A stretch of DNA of 37,821 bases from a virus, in the IMG/VR virus record IMGVR_UViG_3300032236_000684, positions 1 to 37,821 of that record; one strand, written 5' to 3'. Shown one piece after another: positions 1 to 7,268 of this stretch (the stretch's first letter is position 1; the number at the start of each line of letters is the position of its first letter). Below the pieces are notes generated by a model that had not been told where the DNA came from, made no database searches, and saw nothing but the letters and a program-made list of their open reading frames with translations. A program made the translations under genes and the position numbers.

Positions 1-1179
1 CTTTTGATAGATAGCTGAAGCCATGATTTTGTATACATCTTCGCCTTTCTCAAATGCGTCTACTAAGTCGTTCTGTCCTGCCAGCCATGCAACAATACGA
101 GCCTCAATCTGCGAGGAGTCGCAGTCGATAATTACATATCTTTCCGGAGGAGTAATAGCCCTTTTTAGCTTGCCACCGTTCTGACCACGACTAGGTAAGT
201 TCTGCAAGTTAATCTTATCGTCACCGCCCCACCTACCAGTATGAGCCGCATAGTATTTAATTGGTACTGGGAGTTTGCCACGTTTGGCTATGTCGATGAA
301 GCGTTGTGTCCGCGTCTCTTCAAGTGTAGATTTGTTTCCCAACCGAGCGGCGACCAATGCTTGAACCCGAACATCAGGAAAAGAAGCCAGTTCTTTAAAG
401 CCTTCGTCAGTCTTTGCGAAAGCCCAAGCAGTCTTGCCTGTTTTCAAAGATGTTTTAGTTGGTGGTTCAACCGCCAGGGACTTTAGTATCTCCGCAAACT
501 TATCGTTTGACATGAGTGTATCTTTGTCAGCCAAGCACGCTTCGAGTAACTTCTCTTTGCGTTCCTTAGTATCTTCTAGGTGTTGCTCAAGTAGGGGGAG
601 ATTTAGTTCGAGGATAGGGTCAGTAAACATCTTTAGAGTGATGTCTATGACTTTGAGTTCCTTCTCAGGAAAGCCCTCTTCCAGTAGGCGATTGAACAGC
701 GCCCAAGTTAAGTTCACGTCGTTCTTACAATACTCGCCGTATTGTGCTAGGTCTGCTGGTGCAAAGTCTTCTCTATGCTTTTCTAGGGCATCCAGTACTT
801 CTGTACCCTTCCGACCCAGTTGATACCGTTCAACCAAAGCTGAAAGACTGCCACCTGCATCCACTCCATGAAGCGCCCTAGCCATGCACAAAGTATCGAG
901 AATCGCTTTAGGATTGATGCCAAAAACCCAGCTAAGAATAGCCCCATCAAAAGAGGCATTGTGAGCAAGCAGAGCAGAGTTACTCCAGTTATATGAATGA
1001 AGAAAGTTGCTAATTTCTTTTTGAGTTCCTGTGAACCATTTTGTTTCGCCTTCGTTTTCTTTGACTGCGACTCCAATGACTTCAAACCTATCATTACGGA
1101 TATATTCTTCGGTAGTGAGTTTCGTGAGCGAGAAGTCTTTTGCATAGTAGGTTTCAAAATCCAATGTGATTATGTTCAT
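1..1179 (-). CDS. DNA polymerase I-like (family A), C-terminus cut off by window edge
   Basis: Replicative phage DNA polymerase with a 3'-5' proofreading domain. The first 393 residues are visible. The exonuclease motifs are Exo I DFET near residue 7, Exo II NASFD and Exo III YCKND. The polymerase begins with TGRWGG near residue 314 and KINLQNLPSR, then motif A DSSQIEAR at about 354-361. The fingers and motifs B and C lie outside the window. The ATG overlaps the stop of the upstream gene as ATGA, so translation is coupled. The frame stays open to base 1. Family A identity is clear from motif order; the closest subfamily cannot be told. Confidence 0.95.
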   Translation of the reverse strand, partial: MNIITLDFETYYAKDFSLTKLTTEEYIRNDRFEVIGVAVKENEGETKWFTGTQKEISNFLHSYNWSNSALLAHNASFDGAILSWVFGINPKAILDTLCMARALHGVDAGGSLSALVERYQLGRKGTEVLDALEKHREDFAPADLAQYGEYCKNDVNLTWALFNRLLEEGFPEKELKVIDITLKMFTDPILELNLPLLEQHLEDTKERKEKLLEACLADKDTLMSNDKFAEILKSLAVEPPTKTSLKTGKTAWAFAKTDEGFKELASFPDVRVQALVAARLGNKSTLEETRTQRFIDIAKRGKLPVPIKYYAAHTGRWGGDDKINLQNLPSRGQNGGKLKRAITPPERYVIIDCDSSQIEARIVAWLAGQNDLVDAFEKGEDVYKIMASAIYQK

Positions 1180-1676
1180 GTGTAATTAAATAATTTTCCG
1201 AATAAGGTTTTGTGTTTCTTTACGGGTGTTGTTTGTAAATTTTTTAAAGCTTTTTGATGTAGTAGTTCATGTAGTTGATTGTTTTGTGCCTGTACGAGCG
1301 GGTCTAAAGGTTCTCGGCTTTCCCAAACCAAACCTGTTCCGTTTGTAGTTAAAGTAAGTCCCCCATTGTGAACAGCATTAACATTACCTATTGAAGACCC
1401 CACTCGGGTCGCTCCACCCAAAGGCGTACCTTTCCCTTGTGCGGTAAACCACTTTCCCAAGTCGTCATCCTCCTGCGGAGCAAGAAGTTCTTTCATAACT
1501 CTTTCGGTAAAGCGTTGTTGCATAAGTCCGTTTAGGGAATCTTCAAGAGCCTTAGCATCTTCCTCACTTAAAAACATCTTGTGGGATTGAATTAAATGAC
1601 TCCACTTACTTCCCTCTGTAAACTCTTCGGGATGGGTTTTGATTCTCTCTATAAGAATCTTTACACCTTCGTTCAT
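1176..1676 (-). CDS. hypothetical protein upstream of DNA polymerase
   Basis: A 166-residue protein of unknown function. The N-terminal half is acidic and helical (KTHPEEF, FLSEEDAKALEDSLNGLM), then comes a Gly/Thr-rich low-complexity middle, and the C-terminus is basic (TPVKKHKTLFGKLF). No catalytic motif is visible. It overlaps the polymerase start and the preceding winged-helix gene, each by four bases (ATGA), so it belongs to the replication operon. A role as a polymerase accessory factor is a guess from position only. Confidence 0.8.
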   Translation of the reverse strand: MNEGVKILIERIKTHPEEFTEGSKWSHLIQSHKMFLSEEDAKALEDSLNGLMQQRFTERVMKELLAPQEDDDLGKWFTAQGKGTPLGGATRVGSSIGNVNAVHNGGLTLTTNGTGLVWESREPLDPLVQAQNNQLHELLHQKALKNLQTTPVKKHKTLFGKLFNYT

Positions 1677-1969
1677 GATAGCTTCTCCAGTTTGTCAGCA
1701 ATCTTACTAAACTTCTCACCGAGATGCACGTATTTAGTTCGCCCATCTTCTTTACTTTCTTCAAGCCTTAGAATCTTTGCTGGTACTAGCTTATGTTTGA
1801 TGCGTCTATGCACGTTGGCTTGTGATGCAATATCTGCACACTCATTTACTAACTGTCCAACCGTAGTCCATTGACCTACCTTTACTAAGTGGATAATCAT
1901 TATGTCTAGGGTATCTATTCCAACCGCATACATAGATACCACCGCTTTACCTAATGTATCAAACTTCAT
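1673..1969 (-). CDS. winged-helix-like small DNA-binding protein
   Basis: A 98-residue protein with the layout of a MarR-like winged helix. A first helix (TLDIMIIHLVKVGQW) is followed by a helix-turn-helix-like stretch (TVGQLVNECADIASQANVHRRIKHKLV) and a charged wing (LRLEESKEDGRTKYVHLG). The likely role is DNA binding, in regulation or replication. It overlaps both neighbours by ATGA and sits next to a second, shorter winged-helix-like gene. Assignment rests on pattern only. Confidence 0.72.
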   Translation of the reverse strand: MKFDTLGKAVVSMYAVGIDTLDIMIIHLVKVGQWTTVGQLVNECADIASQANVHRRIKHKLVPAKILRLEESKEDGRTKYVHLGEKFSKIADKLEKLS

Positions 1970-2166
1970 TTCTTCTTCCTATACCTAATTGGTTTTGTAT
2001 AAACTTCGTGTACTTCTATCTTGCCTTCTTCTAGCAACTCGTATAGATACTTCCTTACCATCTGATACTGGATATCCATATACTTAGTAACTTCTTTTAT
2101 AGTTCGTGGATTACCATCTAGGTGGTGCATTACCTGCGCCAAACGAAATGCCCTATTGCGTCTCAT
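1966..2166 (-). CDS. small winged-helix-like protein
   Basis: A 66-residue basic protein. The segment NPRTIKEVTKYMDIQYQMVR looks like a helix-turn-helix, followed by a wing-like KIEVHEVYTKPIRYRKKK tail. It is probably a DNA-binding regulator. An in-frame GTG three bases upstream could also be the start; both overlap the end of the preceding gene, and the ribosome binding site is weak. It is translationally coupled to the next winged-helix-like gene. Confidence 0.7.
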   Translation of the reverse strand: MRRNRAFRLAQVMHHLDGNPRTIKEVTKYMDIQYQMVRKYLYELLEEGKIEVHEVYTKPIRYRKKK

Positions 2167-2431
2167 CACACCGTTCTACTAAAGCCGCATAGCCACAAAT
2201 ATCTACCAAGTTATCTCGATGGTCAGGGTCATTAGCAAACCTAGCTACCTTAACCAACATCATCAAAGCCGCAACATCTTTAGGAGATACGCTTACTTCT
2301 CCCCTTGCATCTAAATACGCTTGCCACATGACTGCAATAGTTTTAAGGTTCTTACTAGGATGTCCGTAAGTCTTTTCCCTATCGCCATAGATGATTGCGT
2401 TGGCTTCTTTTAGTACGTTCATCTCAGCCAT
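2153..2431 (-). CDS. DUF6378-like phage protein
   Basis: A 92-residue protein with the conserved pattern ANAIIYGDREKTYGHPSKN, then SPKDVAALMMLVKVAR and DHRDNLVDICGYAALVER. This pattern is known from a widespread phage family (DUF6378) without an established function, sometimes compared with nucleotide pyrophosphohydrolase folds. The ATG chosen forms a TAATG junction with the upstream stop and has GGGAG at good spacing. An ATG six bases further upstream is possible but poorly spaced from that GGGAG. Confidence 0.8.
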   Translation of the reverse strand: MAEMNVLKEANAIIYGDREKTYGHPSKNLKTIAVMWQAYLDARGEVSVSPKDVAALMMLVKVARFANDPDHRDNLVDICGYAALVERCDETQ

Positions 2432-2595
2432 TAACATCTCCCATCTAGGTCTACTGCTACTGCCCTATGCACTTGATTAACTACTGCCAGTACATAACCA
2501 ATATCTTTAGGACTTAACTGCCCTAACAGATGGATGATTTTCATTACCGCAACATCATTGTCTAGTGTTGTCGGGGGTATCAAGGTCTCTATCAT
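2431..2595 (-). CDS. small hypothetical protein
   Basis: A 54-residue ORF with a plausible helical core (AVMKIIHLLGQLSPKDIGYV). It fits exactly into the operon: its start overlaps the preceding stop as ATGA and its stop overlaps the next start as TAATG. Function unknown. The tight junctions on both sides are the main reason to believe it is translated. Confidence 0.68.
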   Translation of the reverse strand: MIETLIPPTTLDNDVAVMKIIHLLGQLSPKDIGYVLAVVNQVHRAVAVDLDGRC

Positions 2596-2756
2596 TTAAT
2601 TAACTCCAGCTTTGCACATACATAACCCGAGGTAAGTTCGACTACATAACCGCCTTTACTACGGCACTCCTCCCATTTACCATTGGCATGAAACGCTAGC
2701 CAAAGTAATCCACCTAATAGAGCGGCAAAAACACCGATCACTATCCTATCCATCAT
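2592..2756 (-). CDS. small membrane protein with two cysteines
   Basis: A 54-residue protein. Residues about 5-20 (IVIGVFAALLGGLLWLAF) form one membrane segment. The remainder carries CRSKGGYVVELTSGYVC, two cysteines that could form a disulfide outside the cytoplasm. It overlaps the next and previous genes by ATGA. Function unknown. Its place far from the fibre and lysis region argues against an obvious holin. Confidence 0.68.
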   Translation of the reverse strand: MMDRIVIGVFAALLGGLLWLAFHANGKWEECRSKGGYVVELTSGYVCAKLELIK

Positions 2757-2935
2757 TTTCCCTCCCAATAAATACGTTGTTCTTCAATCTCTTTGGCTCT
2801 TTGTTTACGTACTCTACCTATCTCGTGCAAGATAAATAAGAAGCAAACTAATCCCCAAACAAGCCAAAATACCCATGAAGCATCTCCGTAATATAAAAAG
2901 TAAGCCGTTAGTAATGCAGTCATTTCACCTTGCAT
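2753..2935 (-). CDS. small membrane protein
   Basis: About 60 residues with a long hydrophobic stretch (ASWVFWLVWGLVCFLFILHEI) and a charged C-terminal tail (RVRKQRAKEIEEQR). This suggests a single or paired membrane segment with a cytoplasmic tail. AGGAGA lies in front of two adjacent ATGs; the second is used here. A further in-frame ATG (MTALLT) also has a purine-rich site. It lies in a run of small membrane proteins. Confidence 0.68.
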   Translation of the reverse strand: MQGEMTALLTAYFLYYGDASWVFWLVWGLVCFLFILHEIGRVRKQRAKEIEEQRIYWEGK

Positions 2936-3101
2936 CATCTTCTCCTGTATCTACCATCCCTGCGAATGGGATAGGTTCTATCTTAGGTTGTGGTTTAGTA
3001 GACTTCGCACCAAATATAGTTTCAAAGTTCTTGTCAAACACTTCCATAGGGACCCCTAAAGGTCTAGGTGCATCTCCCTTACCGCCGTCATGTTCACTCA
3101 T
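2925..3101 (-). CDS. small hypothetical phage protein (DGGKGD motif)
   Basis: 58 residues beginning MSEHDGGKGDAPRPLGVP, followed by VFDKNFETIFG. This start pattern recurs in small proteins of many tailed phages, none with a known function. The internal ATG is chosen over one six bases upstream because AGAGG is then properly spaced. It overlaps the preceding gene by eight bases. Confidence 0.72.
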   Translation of the reverse strand: MSEHDGGKGDAPRPLGVPMEVFDKNFETIFGAKSTKPQPKIEPIPFAGMVDTGEDDAR

Positions 3102-3321
3102 TCTCATCCTCTTGCACAGGTGTAACCTCTTTAACAGGGTTTGTTTGTTGGAACATATGAGTTAGGTTATCAATGTATTCTTTCTGAGTAAGTCCTACGC
3201 TATGCGCTAAAGATGTTGACATAATAGATGCCGTGTTAAGTGCATCCAACATACCGCACCCAGCTTCAGAAAACGTCTTGTCCATCAATGCAATTAACTC
3301 TCTAATTTTTGTTTCGTTCAT
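3094..3321 (-). CDS. small hypothetical protein
   Basis: A 75-residue, probably helical acidic protein (KIRELIALMDKTFSEAG near the N-terminus, ending in EVTPVQEDENE). No recognised domain. GGGAA precedes the ATG. It starts right after the VRR-NUC gene's stop and is part of the same leftward operon. Confidence 0.7.
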   Translation of the reverse strand: MNETKIRELIALMDKTFSEAGCGMLDALNTASIMSTSLAHSVGLTQKEYIDNLTHMFQQTNPVKEVTPVQEDENE

Positions 3322-3322
3322 G

Positions 3323-3673
3323 CTATTCCCTATATGAGGTTAGTAAATCAAAATAAATTCCTGCTTTTCTTGGTACATCATCCCGCTTTAACTGCTCCAA
3401 CATACTTCTAAACATTTCGATACCGCCTTCGTCTACTAATACCGAGAACCCGCCCACCGCCATAATGTCGTTAAGGTTCTTTTCTTGTAGTGCCGTTGGT
3501 CTGCCACCATTTGCTTTGCACTCGATACCGATAAACTTCCCTTGTAAGCAAGCGACAATGTCAGGCACACCTGACTTACCATAACCGCCAGTAGCGGGCA
3601 TAAAATAGTAAGCACCGTTATCCTCCAATATCTTTTTAACTTTGTCTTTGACTTTCTTTTCAGGCGTTGTCAT
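3323..3673 (-). CDS. VRR-NUC domain nuclease
   Basis: A 116-residue stand-alone VRR-NUC nuclease of the PD-(D/E)XK superfamily. Visible motifs are GVPD (35-38, catalytic Asp) and IECKANGG (50-57, the E-x-K pair), then the conserved ALQEKNL. Phage members are thought to act on branched DNA, much like Holliday junction resolvases, which fits a replication operon. It starts directly after the stop of the small exported protein. Family assignment is confident; substrate is inferred. Confidence 0.9.
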   Translation of the reverse strand: MTTPEKKVKDKVKKILEDNGAYYFMPATGGYGKSGVPDIVACLQGKFIGIECKANGGRPTALQEKNLNDIMAVGGFSVLVDEGGIEMFRSMLEQLKRDDVPRKAGIYFDLLTSYRE

Positions 3674-3817
3674 TTAGCACCCGATAGGTTTGAAGATTCC
3701 ATCAACGGCAGTATCCCAACAGCACATACCACCACGACCATCAGGCTCACACTTGATAGCGGCATGGGCATTTAATAACACGACGGCTAGTGCTATACCT
3801 ATAAACATATTTTTCAT
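3674..3817 (-). CDS. small exported cysteine-rich protein
   Basis: A 47-residue ORF. The N-terminus (MKNMFIGIALAVVLLNAHAA) is a good Sec signal peptide with an AHA-A cleavage site. The short mature part is rich in Cys (KCEPDGRGGMCCW and a terminal GC). It would be secreted or periplasmic. Its start overlaps the upstream stop as ATGA and its stop directly abuts the VRR-NUC ATG. Function unknown. Confidence 0.72.
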   Translation of the reverse strand: MKNMFIGIALAVVLLNAHAAIKCEPDGRGGMCCWDTAVDGIFKPIGC

Positions 3818-4014
3818 TTGGTTTTCCTTTTAGGTTTGACTGCTACGATTCCTTCTTCTACTTCGAGTTCTTTTGGTTTATTCCTTGCTTCTAACATCAT
3901 GTCTGCTGTGCCGTAGGCAAGTTCCGCTATCTCTTCTTTGCAGTAATCACCATTCATAATCCACCCAGCCATCGCAAACATAGCAAAGCAATCTCGTAAG
4001 TCTTGTTCGTTCAT
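3814..4014 (-). CDS. small hypothetical phage protein
   Basis: 66 residues. The core (DLRDCFAMFAMAGWIMNGDY, then AYGTADMMLEAR) matches the general pattern of a common small phage protein that reads roughly RDxFA-x-A-L-x-G-L followed by A-Y-x-x-AD-x-ML-x-AR. No function is established. It overlaps both neighbours by ATGA. Confidence 0.75.
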   Translation of the reverse strand: MNEQDLRDCFAMFAMAGWIMNGDYCKEEIAELAYGTADMMLEARNKPKELEVEEGIVAVKPKRKTK

Positions 4015-4349
4015 GATTCTTTTATCTTTTCTATTGCGTGAAATTCTTCAAACACTTCAGGGTATCGGGACTGCAAAAAGAATCTAAATAGCTTTATGTT
4101 TTCTCCTACGTCTTCATCCCCAACCCACATAGTTTTAGTAGCAACCATAGGGGAATTAACTGTTACGCTTGTTGTTGTGCTTCCACCAAGAGTTATACCC
4201 CCATTCATATTTGCAGATATTGTTGTAGTAGCCCCTCCTATTGTTCCCGCCATATTATTTCCTCCTCTTAAACTAAATAACTCTTTACCGATAGACCCCA
4301 AAATAATGAACCCAAAAATAACTATCAATACGGCGAATATCTTATCCAT
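4011..4349 (-). CDS. membrane-anchored hypothetical protein with probable internal second start
   Basis: About 112 residues from MDKIF. It has an N-terminal membrane segment (FAVLIVIFGFIILGSI), then RGGNN, a Gly/Thr-rich β-like stretch (TIGGATTTISANMNGGITLG), and a helical tail (FRFFLQSRYPEVFEEF). An ATG nine bases upstream (MKL) is also possible. Inside the frame, AGAGGAGGAAATAAT stands in front of ATG GCG at 4253, an almost perfect ribosome binding site that would give an 80-residue soluble form. Either the gene makes two products, or the short form is the main one. Confidence 0.7.
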   Translation of the reverse strand: MDKIFAVLIVIFGFIILGSIGKELFSLRGGNNMAGTIGGATTTISANMNGGITLGGSTTTSVTVNSPMVATKTMWVGDEDVGENIKLFRFFLQSRYPEVFEEFHAIEKIKES

Positions 4350-4662
4350 AAGTTTCATTCCATTGTCTTGGGGATACTTGAACGTAATAAAGATTCTCAC
4401 CTCGCCAATTACCCATGCCGTCTACATCCACACCCTTACCCGCAGTTCTAAGCAAGGCTATCTTGTCAGCAATAAAGTTAGGTAGTTCGCCATACTTGCA
4501 TTGGTGATACTTGGGTTCAAACAACGTACCCGCCCTCATGTCTACCTGTGTAGAGATAGCAATTTTCCCATCCATAAACTCAACACGAACAGGCGCTGGT
4601 CTTTCTCTGAATTGGTCGAACAGATTATCAATGGCTTTACTGAAGCCTTCAGGGTCTCTCAA
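4342..4662 (-). CDS. hypothetical protein, TTG start
   Basis: A 106-residue hypothetical protein without a recognised domain. The reading frame has no ATG at its head. The start is a TTG overlapping the upstream stop (TTGA), with GAGGAG about seven bases before it, encoded in the end of the upstream gene. It overlaps the next gene by a few bases. Confidence 0.7.
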   Translation of the reverse strand: MRDPEGFSKAIDNLFDQFRERPAPVRVEFMDGKIAISTQVDMRAGTLFEPKYHQCKYGELPNFIADKIALLRTAGKGVDVDGMGNWRGENLYYVQVSPRQWNETYG

Positions 4663-4817
4663 AATGGAGCCTCCTCAAAGTTATATGGTGCTGGTTTAGG
4701 TTTGCGAACGCACTTGAATGTCCAACCTGTGCGTTGCTCGGTTATATGTTTAGCTTCTTCTTGACGACCCACAATACGCATGACTTCTCCGTTCTCATCT
4801 TTGATAACGTAACTCAT
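4659..4817 (-). CDS. small hypothetical protein, first gene after leftward promoter
   Basis: A 52-residue protein (MSYVIKDENGEVMRIVGRQE start; FKCVRKPKPAPYNFEEAPF end). It is the first gene after the promoter at 4850-4878. Its last codons supply the ribosome binding site of the next gene (GAG GAG of EEAPF). Function unknown; a small β-sheet protein seems likely. Confidence 0.7.
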   Translation of the reverse strand: MSYVIKDENGEVMRIVGRQEEAKHITEQRTGWTFKCVRKPKPAPYNFEEAPF

Positions 4818-4849
4818 TACTCTTCCTTATTTTTAGGACTTATATAATT

Positions 4850-4878
4850 ATTGTATTAGTTTGTTTTGGGTTTGTCAA
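4850..4878 (-). promoter_or_regulatory. leftward sigma-70 promoter
   Basis: On the minus strand TTGACA (4873-4878) and TACAAT (4850-4855) are separated by exactly 17 bp. It overlaps the stop of the 4875-5684 gene and would start transcription near 4843, just ahead of the 52-residue gene and the nuclease-polymerase operon. The -35 is preceded by TAT, as at the other leftward promoters. Confidence 0.85.
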
Positions 4879-5684
4879 ATAAGAACGAAGTAGGTGTTTT
4901 CCCCAGCCCGATAACCGATCTCTGGAAGTAACTTGTCTTTCTCAACAAGTTTGAGAAGAGCGATATGGTTTCTGGTTCTCTCAGGTAGCGCCTCAACAGC
5001 GTCTAACTCCTGCGCTTCCAAAGCACGACCATTCGGGATAAGGATAGTCTTGTTGTCCCTAAACATAACCGTATCAAACTTAGGCTTAATTTCTGCCTTG
5101 CGTTGCATCTCTTCGTATGCCTCAATCCCTGCTGCCGCACTTTTAAATGCCTCGGTTTTGAATTGAACCCCAATAGATGTTAGGTATTTAATTTCTTCAT
5201 AGATATCTGCAGGATTTATTCTGAATGGATACACCGCCTTACTATCTTCTTGCGCCCATCTTTCATGCGCTCTCTCTGCATCACGTCTACCTTTAGCAGA
5301 TAACTCATGCCACTCGAATGGTTGCAACACTTCCATCGCAATCTTTACTGCCTTCTTCAAGTCCTTAGTTCTGCGTGACGAATGTTCATTACCCCAATGC
5401 CCGAATCTATCGTTCTGAATCTTGCGTGAAGTAATCTTGTATTCCTTATCGTTACGGCTACCATAAGTCCACTCGACAACACCAACCATATCTACTGACT
5501 CATCACCAATAAAGCGTGTGTCATGGAATCTTAACTGCCAAAACTCCTCGGGTTTATATGAGTGTGGAACGGCTGATACTGTCAGACAGTATCCTAACTT
5601 AGCGTGCTTTAGTTCTAACGCTTCGAGCATCTGAACCACAGGCTCAGACATCTTGGTCTTGTCTATATCATTTAGTTGTAGCAT
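4875..5684 (-). CDS. hypothetical protein with internal palindromic operator copy
   Basis: A 269-residue protein with no recognised domain. It is mixed and charged, with DAERAHERWAQEDSK in a likely helix and a conserved-looking C-terminus (GYRAGENTYFVLI). The ATG chosen (MLQLND) has GAGGAG in front; a longer reading frame upstream would overlap the preceding gene heavily. One of the 17-bp palindromes lies inside it, near codon 35 (YCLTVS), in inverted orientation. It is the last gene before a strong internal promoter. Confidence 0.8.
   Translation of the reverse strand: MLQLNDIDKTKMSEPVVQMLEALELKHAKLGYCLTVSAVPHSYKPEEFWQLRFHDTRFIGDESVDMVGVVEWTYGSRNDKEYKITSRKIQNDRFGHWGNEHSSRRTKDLKKAVKIAMEVLQPFEWHELSAKGRRDAERAHERWAQEDSKAVYPFRINPADIYEEIKYLTSIGVQFKTEAFKSAAAGIEAYEEMQRKAEIKPKFDTVMFRDNKTILIPNGRALEAQELDAVEALPERTRNHIALLKLVEKDKLLPEIGYRAGENTYFVLI
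5576..5592. repeat. 17-bp palindrome, copy 1 (inverted orientation)
   Basis: ATACTGTC-A-GACAGTAT: two perfect 8-bp arms around one base. It is the only copy with A at the centre of the plus strand. It lies within the 269-residue gene and encodes part of YCLTVS. Confidence 0.95.
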
Positions 5685-5853
5685 TTGTTTTCTCCTCGTC
5701 GTAAGATTTAATCCAAGCAAGAGCATCATTCAGTTCCCTAAACAACGGAGACTGCACACCCTTACCTTTCCATTGATAACTTAATTCGTCACTAATCAAC
5801 CACCTATCACTGCCCCACTTCGCTACTCGTTCATGGACTTGTTCTAGGTTCAT
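5668..5853 (-). CDS. small hypothetical protein
   Basis: 61 residues with many Trp and charged residues (KWGSDRWLISDELSYQWKGKG, and a predicted helix ELNDALAWIKSYDEEK). GGAGGATACCG precedes the ATG. It overlaps the preceding gene by 23 bases and the next by 17. No domain recognised. Confidence 0.7.
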   Translation of the reverse strand: MNLEQVHERVAKWGSDRWLISDELSYQWKGKGVQSPLFRELNDALAWIKSYDEEKTNATTK

Positions 5854-6013
5854 CGGTATCCTCCACTACGTCATAAATATCCCAATCGACTTCGATTGGC
5901 TCGTCTTCTACCTCTACCTCCCACATCTTTTCCCTTGCTTCTTCCCATGTATCGGCTTCAACATGGACTAGGAAATACTCCTTTCTAATAATCCAACCTT
6001 TCCATTTCTTCAT
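5831..6013 (-). CDS. small hypothetical protein (acidic, EADTWEEA motif)
   Basis: 60 residues from MKKWKGW. A β-strand pair (WIIRKEYFLVHVEA) is followed by a helix (DTWEEAREKMWEVEVED), a layout common in small phage early proteins. AGGAGG lies nine bases before this ATG; an ATG at 6022 is too close to it. Function unknown. Confidence 0.7.
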   Translation of the reverse strand: MKKWKGWIIRKEYFLVHVEADTWEEAREKMWEVEVEDEPIEVDWDIYDVVEDTDEPRTSP

Positions 6014-6014
6014 A

Positions 6015-6179
6015 TCACTCATCCTCCTCGTCAAATGCTTCAAATTCTAAATTCATAAATCCTACATCTAGACCCTCGTCTAAACACTCCTGATACGCTA
6101 ACTGCTCCGCCTCTTCAATACTCTTTGCCTTAATACTTAAATTCCATGTACCCGTTGCCGTAACTGTGTAGTTTTTCAT
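6015..6179 (-). CDS. small hypothetical protein related in layout to its neighbour
   Basis: 54 residues: strands (NYTVTATGTWNLSIKAKS), a helix (IEEAEQLAYQECLDEG) and an acidic end (FEAFDEEDE). The strand-helix pattern with EEAE resembles the next gene's EADTWEEAREK, so the two may be distant paralogues. AAGGAGGGAG precedes the ATG, and the stop region supplies the next gene's ribosome binding site. Confidence 0.7.
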   Translation of the reverse strand: MKNYTVTATGTWNLSIKAKSIEEAEQLAYQECLDEGLDVGFMNLEFEAFDEEDE

Positions 6180-6189
6180 CACTCCCTCC

Positions 6190-7029
6190 TTAAAACATAT
6201 TTAGAATTTCATCTACCTTAGACTTAACGCTGGTTCGGATAGCTTCACTCTCACGAATATCTGAGGCATCCACACCACTCAAGGCTTTCTCTAACTTCTG
6301 ACGCATCTGTTCCATCTTCGGGTCATTAGTTATATTGAGGCTTGTTAGGAGAGAGCAGAGTTCGCTTGCGTTGGTAATAGTAGAATCCCAAAACTTCTTT
6401 TTATTCTCATCTGTGTAGTCCATACGGTCACTCAAATGAGTCAGGGTTTCATGCAACCTATCCCATGCGTCTTTCATAGCGTCAGCTAACTTAGACTCGT
6501 AGTAGTCTTTGTATTGCTGTTGTAGTTCGTTCTTAGCCTGTTCCTCAACATCTATTCTGAAATCACCCGCATCAGGCACAGGGCAGAACACATACTTGAA
6601 TCTAAACTTGCCACGCAGTTCTTCGGCTGTGGGATATTCCCCTCGGTCAAACAAATCGCCAAGCGTAAACGCAGAAGATGATACCAGTTGCGGATACTCT
6701 ACAAGAAAGTCCTCTACCGCTTGGTTGTATTGGTTCTCGAAGTTACCCAGCGTAGCCTTGTAATCAAAAAAGGATTTCATAGGTAGTAAGCGTGAGCCAC
6801 CATCTGACCAAGGTAAAGTCTGTTGATAGTTCCAAGTCCGCACAGCAGTTGCAATCTTCTGCACTTTCTCTAGCTTGTCTGACCCAGCCAATAACTTCTT
6901 GTGATAATTACCAGCCCGAGCCTTGGTGCTTTTAGTTGCATCAATTTCTTCGGATACTTTCTTATCCATCTTGCGACCTGTCCACATAGAAATGTTTAGG
7001 TCTACTAACATAGCGTTGCTTCCAATCAT
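6190..7029 (-). CDS. DUF3150-like protein
   Basis: A 279-residue, mostly helical protein. The pattern LNISMWTGRKMDKKVSEEI, then RTWNYQQTLPWSDGGSRLLP and YPTAEELRGKFRFKYVFCPVP, resembles the DUF3150 family of phages and plasmids, which has no known function. The C-terminal third is probably coiled coil. It lies in the same leftward transcription unit as the VWA-metallopeptidase and AAA+ ATPase genes upstream, which suggests a joint function (inference). ATGA junction with the upstream gene; GGGAG supports this start. Confidence 0.78.
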   Translation of the reverse strand: MIGSNAMLVDLNISMWTGRKMDKKVSEEIDATKSTKARAGNYHKKLLAGSDKLEKVQKIATAVRTWNYQQTLPWSDGGSRLLPMKSFFDYKATLGNFENQYNQAVEDFLVEYPQLVSSSAFTLGDLFDRGEYPTAEELRGKFRFKYVFCPVPDAGDFRIDVEEQAKNELQQQYKDYYESKLADAMKDAWDRLHETLTHLSDRMDYTDENKKKFWDSTITNASELCSLLTSLNITNDPKMEQMRQKLEKALSGVDASDIRESEAIRTSVKSKVDEILNMF

Positions 7030-7268
7030 TTTAATTCTCCCTCTAGGTTAAGCAGTTTGCACATTGACTGCGCTTCGTGCTTGGTTAAACTTCTACATAC
7101 TAGGTTTGCGCCAGTAGGCATATTAGATAAATGACAGGGTTTATAAACATCTCTATAAACACCAGCCCACATCTCAGGTCGATGTATCACTACATCAGTT
7201 AGCCTAATAACACACCATTGACTACTATCTTCTACTGCTCTCTTCTCCCACCACTTCTTTCGTATCAT
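7026..7268 (-). CDS. small hypothetical protein of a tandem family
   Basis: 80 residues. It has a β-like part (QWCVIRLTDVVIHRPEMW) and a C-terminal helix (SLTKHEAQSMCKLLNLEGELK). The end resembles the ends of the two other small genes nearby (7449-7715 and 7715-7921). The ATG overlaps the upstream stop as TGATG, with GGAGGAG in front; a GTG just upstream is less likely. Function unknown. Confidence 0.72.
   Translation of the reverse strand: MIRKKWWEKRAVEDSSQWCVIRLTDVVIHRPEMWAGVYRDVYKPCHLSNMPTGANLVCRSLTKHEAQSMCKLLNLEGELK

Noticed and set aside
434-1157. Open frames on both strands inside the first kilobase
   Set aside because: They lie in other frames over a gene with clear DNA polymerase motifs.
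3001-3040. TTGACA-like box on the minus strand in the 2925-3101 gene region
   Set aside because: No -10 box at proper spacing.
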